This document shows, one piece after another, positions 4,919-5,651 of a stretch of 5,651 bases of DNA (position 1 is the stretch's first letter; each line of letters starts with the position of its first letter). This DNA comes from an uncultured Chitinophagaceae bacterium (GTDB lineage: Bacteria > Bacteroidota > Bacteroidia > Chitinophagales > Chitinophagaceae). The notes under the pieces are model-generated. The model saw only the letters and a program-made list of their open reading frames with translations. It ran no database searches and was not told the origin of the DNA. Position numbers and translations under genes: made by a program. The stretch covers positions 1 to 5,651 of the forward strand of contig CAMPGT010000253.1 in NCBI GenBank assembly GCA_946885665.1, in the 5' to 3' direction.

Positions 4919-4993
4919 ATGCCCGGACCAGTAAATGTTACATTTGGTATCTTGGCAGGCAGATCGGTGGTCGGGTCAACGCATTGCTTATGA
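4919..4993 (+). CDS. Possible 24-aa leader peptide upstream of export gene
   Basis: ATG 4919 opens a 24-codon frame (begins MPGPVNVTFG, ends STHCL) with stop TGA at 4991-4993. The stop overlaps the ATG (4990-4992) of the Wza-like lipoprotein in the sequence TTATGA. A GAGGAGG ribosome site lies 7 nt upstream, whereas the lipoprotein start has no Shine-Dalgarno of its own, so translational coupling is plausible. The peptide resembles nothing I recognise and has no run of a single regulatory amino acid. It might be fortuitous: an exact -7 box (TACATTTG, 4939-4946) lies inside it, and if that promoter is the real one the ORF would not be transcribed whole. Confidence 0.35.
   Translation: MPGPVNVTFGILAGRSVVGSTHCL
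4939..4946 (+). promoter_or_regulatory. Exact -7 box TACATTTG before export gene
   Basis: It matches TAnnTTTG exactly and would give a start near 4953 and a leader of about 37 nt before the ATG at 4990. No TTG -33 box is found at 17-23 nt upstream. It competes with the promoter at 4701-4730 as the operon promoter. Confidence 0.3.
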
Positions 4994-5651
4994 GATTATT
5001 TAGAATTTTTTCCTTCACTATTTCGGTTATCATCTCTTTGGGTTCTTGCGTTTCGGCAAAGAAGCAAACTGATAAGGCATTGTATTTCAGAGGGATAAGC
5101 GACAGTTTATTGCAAAAAGCCATGGTCGAATACGAGCCTGTGTTTCAGAAAGGGGATATCCTGTCCATTACTGTAATCACCCCCAATGAAAGCAGTGCGC
5201 GGTTGTTCAACCAGCCTGTTTCCAACGTTGGTGGCGCCAGCGCTGAAGATGGAACGGTGTCGGCGGCGCCGAGCCAGGGCTACCTGGTCAATGAAAAGGG
5301 CAACATCACTTTTCCTTTTGTGGGCGATGTGAAGGCGGCTGGGCTAACCAGGGTGCAGCTTACGGATGCACTAAGCGAAAGGGTGCGGAAATATATAGAT
5401 TCGGCTATTGTGAGCATCAGGCTCACAAATTACAGGATCACGGTGCTGGGCGAGGTGATGCGGCCGGGTACTTTTTCGATCCCGAGCGAAAGGGTTACGG
5501 TATTGGATGCGATTGGCCTGGCTGGTGATCTGTCGGTGTATGGGAAGAGAAATAACATAAGGGTAATTAGGACGTCGGGCGGCAACAGGCAAACGGGCAC
5601 GTTGGATCTGAACAAGGGCGACATTTTTGATTCGCCGTTTTTTTATTTACG
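4990..5651 (+). CDS. Wza/BexD-family polysaccharide export lipoprotein (3' truncated by window edge)
   Basis: This is an outer-membrane polysaccharide export lipoprotein, the periplasm-to-outside channel component of Wzy- or ABC-type capsule/exopolysaccharide systems. I translated 220 codons without a stop; the gene continues past the window end. A lipoprotein signal peptide is clear: basic start MRLFR, hydrophobic core, lipobox LGSC with Cys20 as the expected lipidated residue. A Poly_export domain follows (about 48-146): YEPVFQKGDILSITV at 48-62, then GYLVNEKGNITFPFVGDV at 97-114. Next is an SLBB domain from about 149 (ITVLGEVMRPGTFSIP, then VLDAIGLAGDLSVYGKRNNI). A spacer rich in Gly/Ala/Ser (about 74-96) interrupts the export domain. 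The start has no Shine-Dalgarno and overlaps the stop of a 24-codon ORF. It is probably the first gene of an export/synthesis operon continuing to the right; a Wzc-like partner would be expected next. Confidence 0.9.
   Translation, partial: MRLFRIFSFTISVIISLGSCVSAKKQTDKALYFRGISDSLLQKAMVEYEPVFQKGDILSITVITPNESSARLFNQPVSNVGGASAEDGTVSAAPSQGYLVNEKGNITFPFVGDVKAAGLTRVQLTDALSERVRKYIDSAIVSIRLTNYRITVLGEVMRPGTFSIPSERVTVLDAIGLAGDLSVYGKRNNIRVIRTSGGNRQTGTLDLNKGDIFDSPFFYL

Noticed and set aside
2222..4920. Shared 10-mer GCGAAGCCAT at 2222-2231 and 4911-4920
   Set aside because: Several 10-mer matches are expected by chance in a window this size, and similarity does not extend beyond it.
4938..5592. Minus-strand ORFs opposite the export gene
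   Set aside because: The plus-strand frame from 4990 has a lipoprotein signal, Poly_export and SLBB motifs; the antisense frames have none.

Overview
The window looks like a chromosomal segment of a Bacteroidota bacterium, most plausibly Chitinophagaceae/Sphingobacteriia-like. The grounds are Bacteroidota-type -7 promoter boxes (TAnnTTTG), mostly weak Shine-Dalgarno sequences, protein families with a Bacteroidota flavour, and intergenic heptad and palindromic repeats of a kind I associate with this phylum. The placement is an inference; no rRNA or other marker gene is present.

Layout. Positions 1-70 are extremely AT-rich and hold a 20-bp dyad and promoter-like boxes. They precede a 2H-phosphoesterase (LigT / 2'-5' RNA ligase-like) gene, whose annotated start at 71 is doubtful (107 is preferred). 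A PA0069-type radical SAM gene (926-1999) follows. It is bracketed by two repeat-laden intergenic blocks (680-895 and 1999-2214). Both contain heptad arrays that begin at a stop codon and copies of a GC-rich double-hairpin REP-like element (three full copies, one truncated, one variant). Positions 2215-2453 contain no gene but have nested inverted repeats. Then come an integral-membrane acyltransferase-3 gene (2454-3557, +) and a convergent calcineurin-like metallophosphoesterase (3595-4701, -).

The right end opens what is probably an exopolysaccharide export operon. A lipoprotein of the Wza/BexD polysaccharide-export family starts at 4990 and runs off the window. It is not a closed ORF because its stop lies outside. 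Its 288-nt upstream region is the most interesting part of the window. It holds a well-formed promoter (TTG-N19-TATATTTG) firing rightwards, then about 50-100 nt later a strong intrinsic-terminator-like hairpin with a T-run. It also holds a 24-codon ORF with a perfect GAGGAGG Shine-Dalgarno whose stop overlaps the lipoprotein start (TTATGA). This arrangement suggests leader-based control (attenuation/antitermination plus translational coupling) of the export operon, or a small RNA. It is inferred from sequence only.

Working together: the acyltransferase (possible O-acylation of a surface glycan) and the Wza-like exporter fit one surface-polysaccharide theme. The RNA-ligase-like and radical SAM genes look like unrelated housekeeping or uncharacterised genes, each on its own transcription unit.
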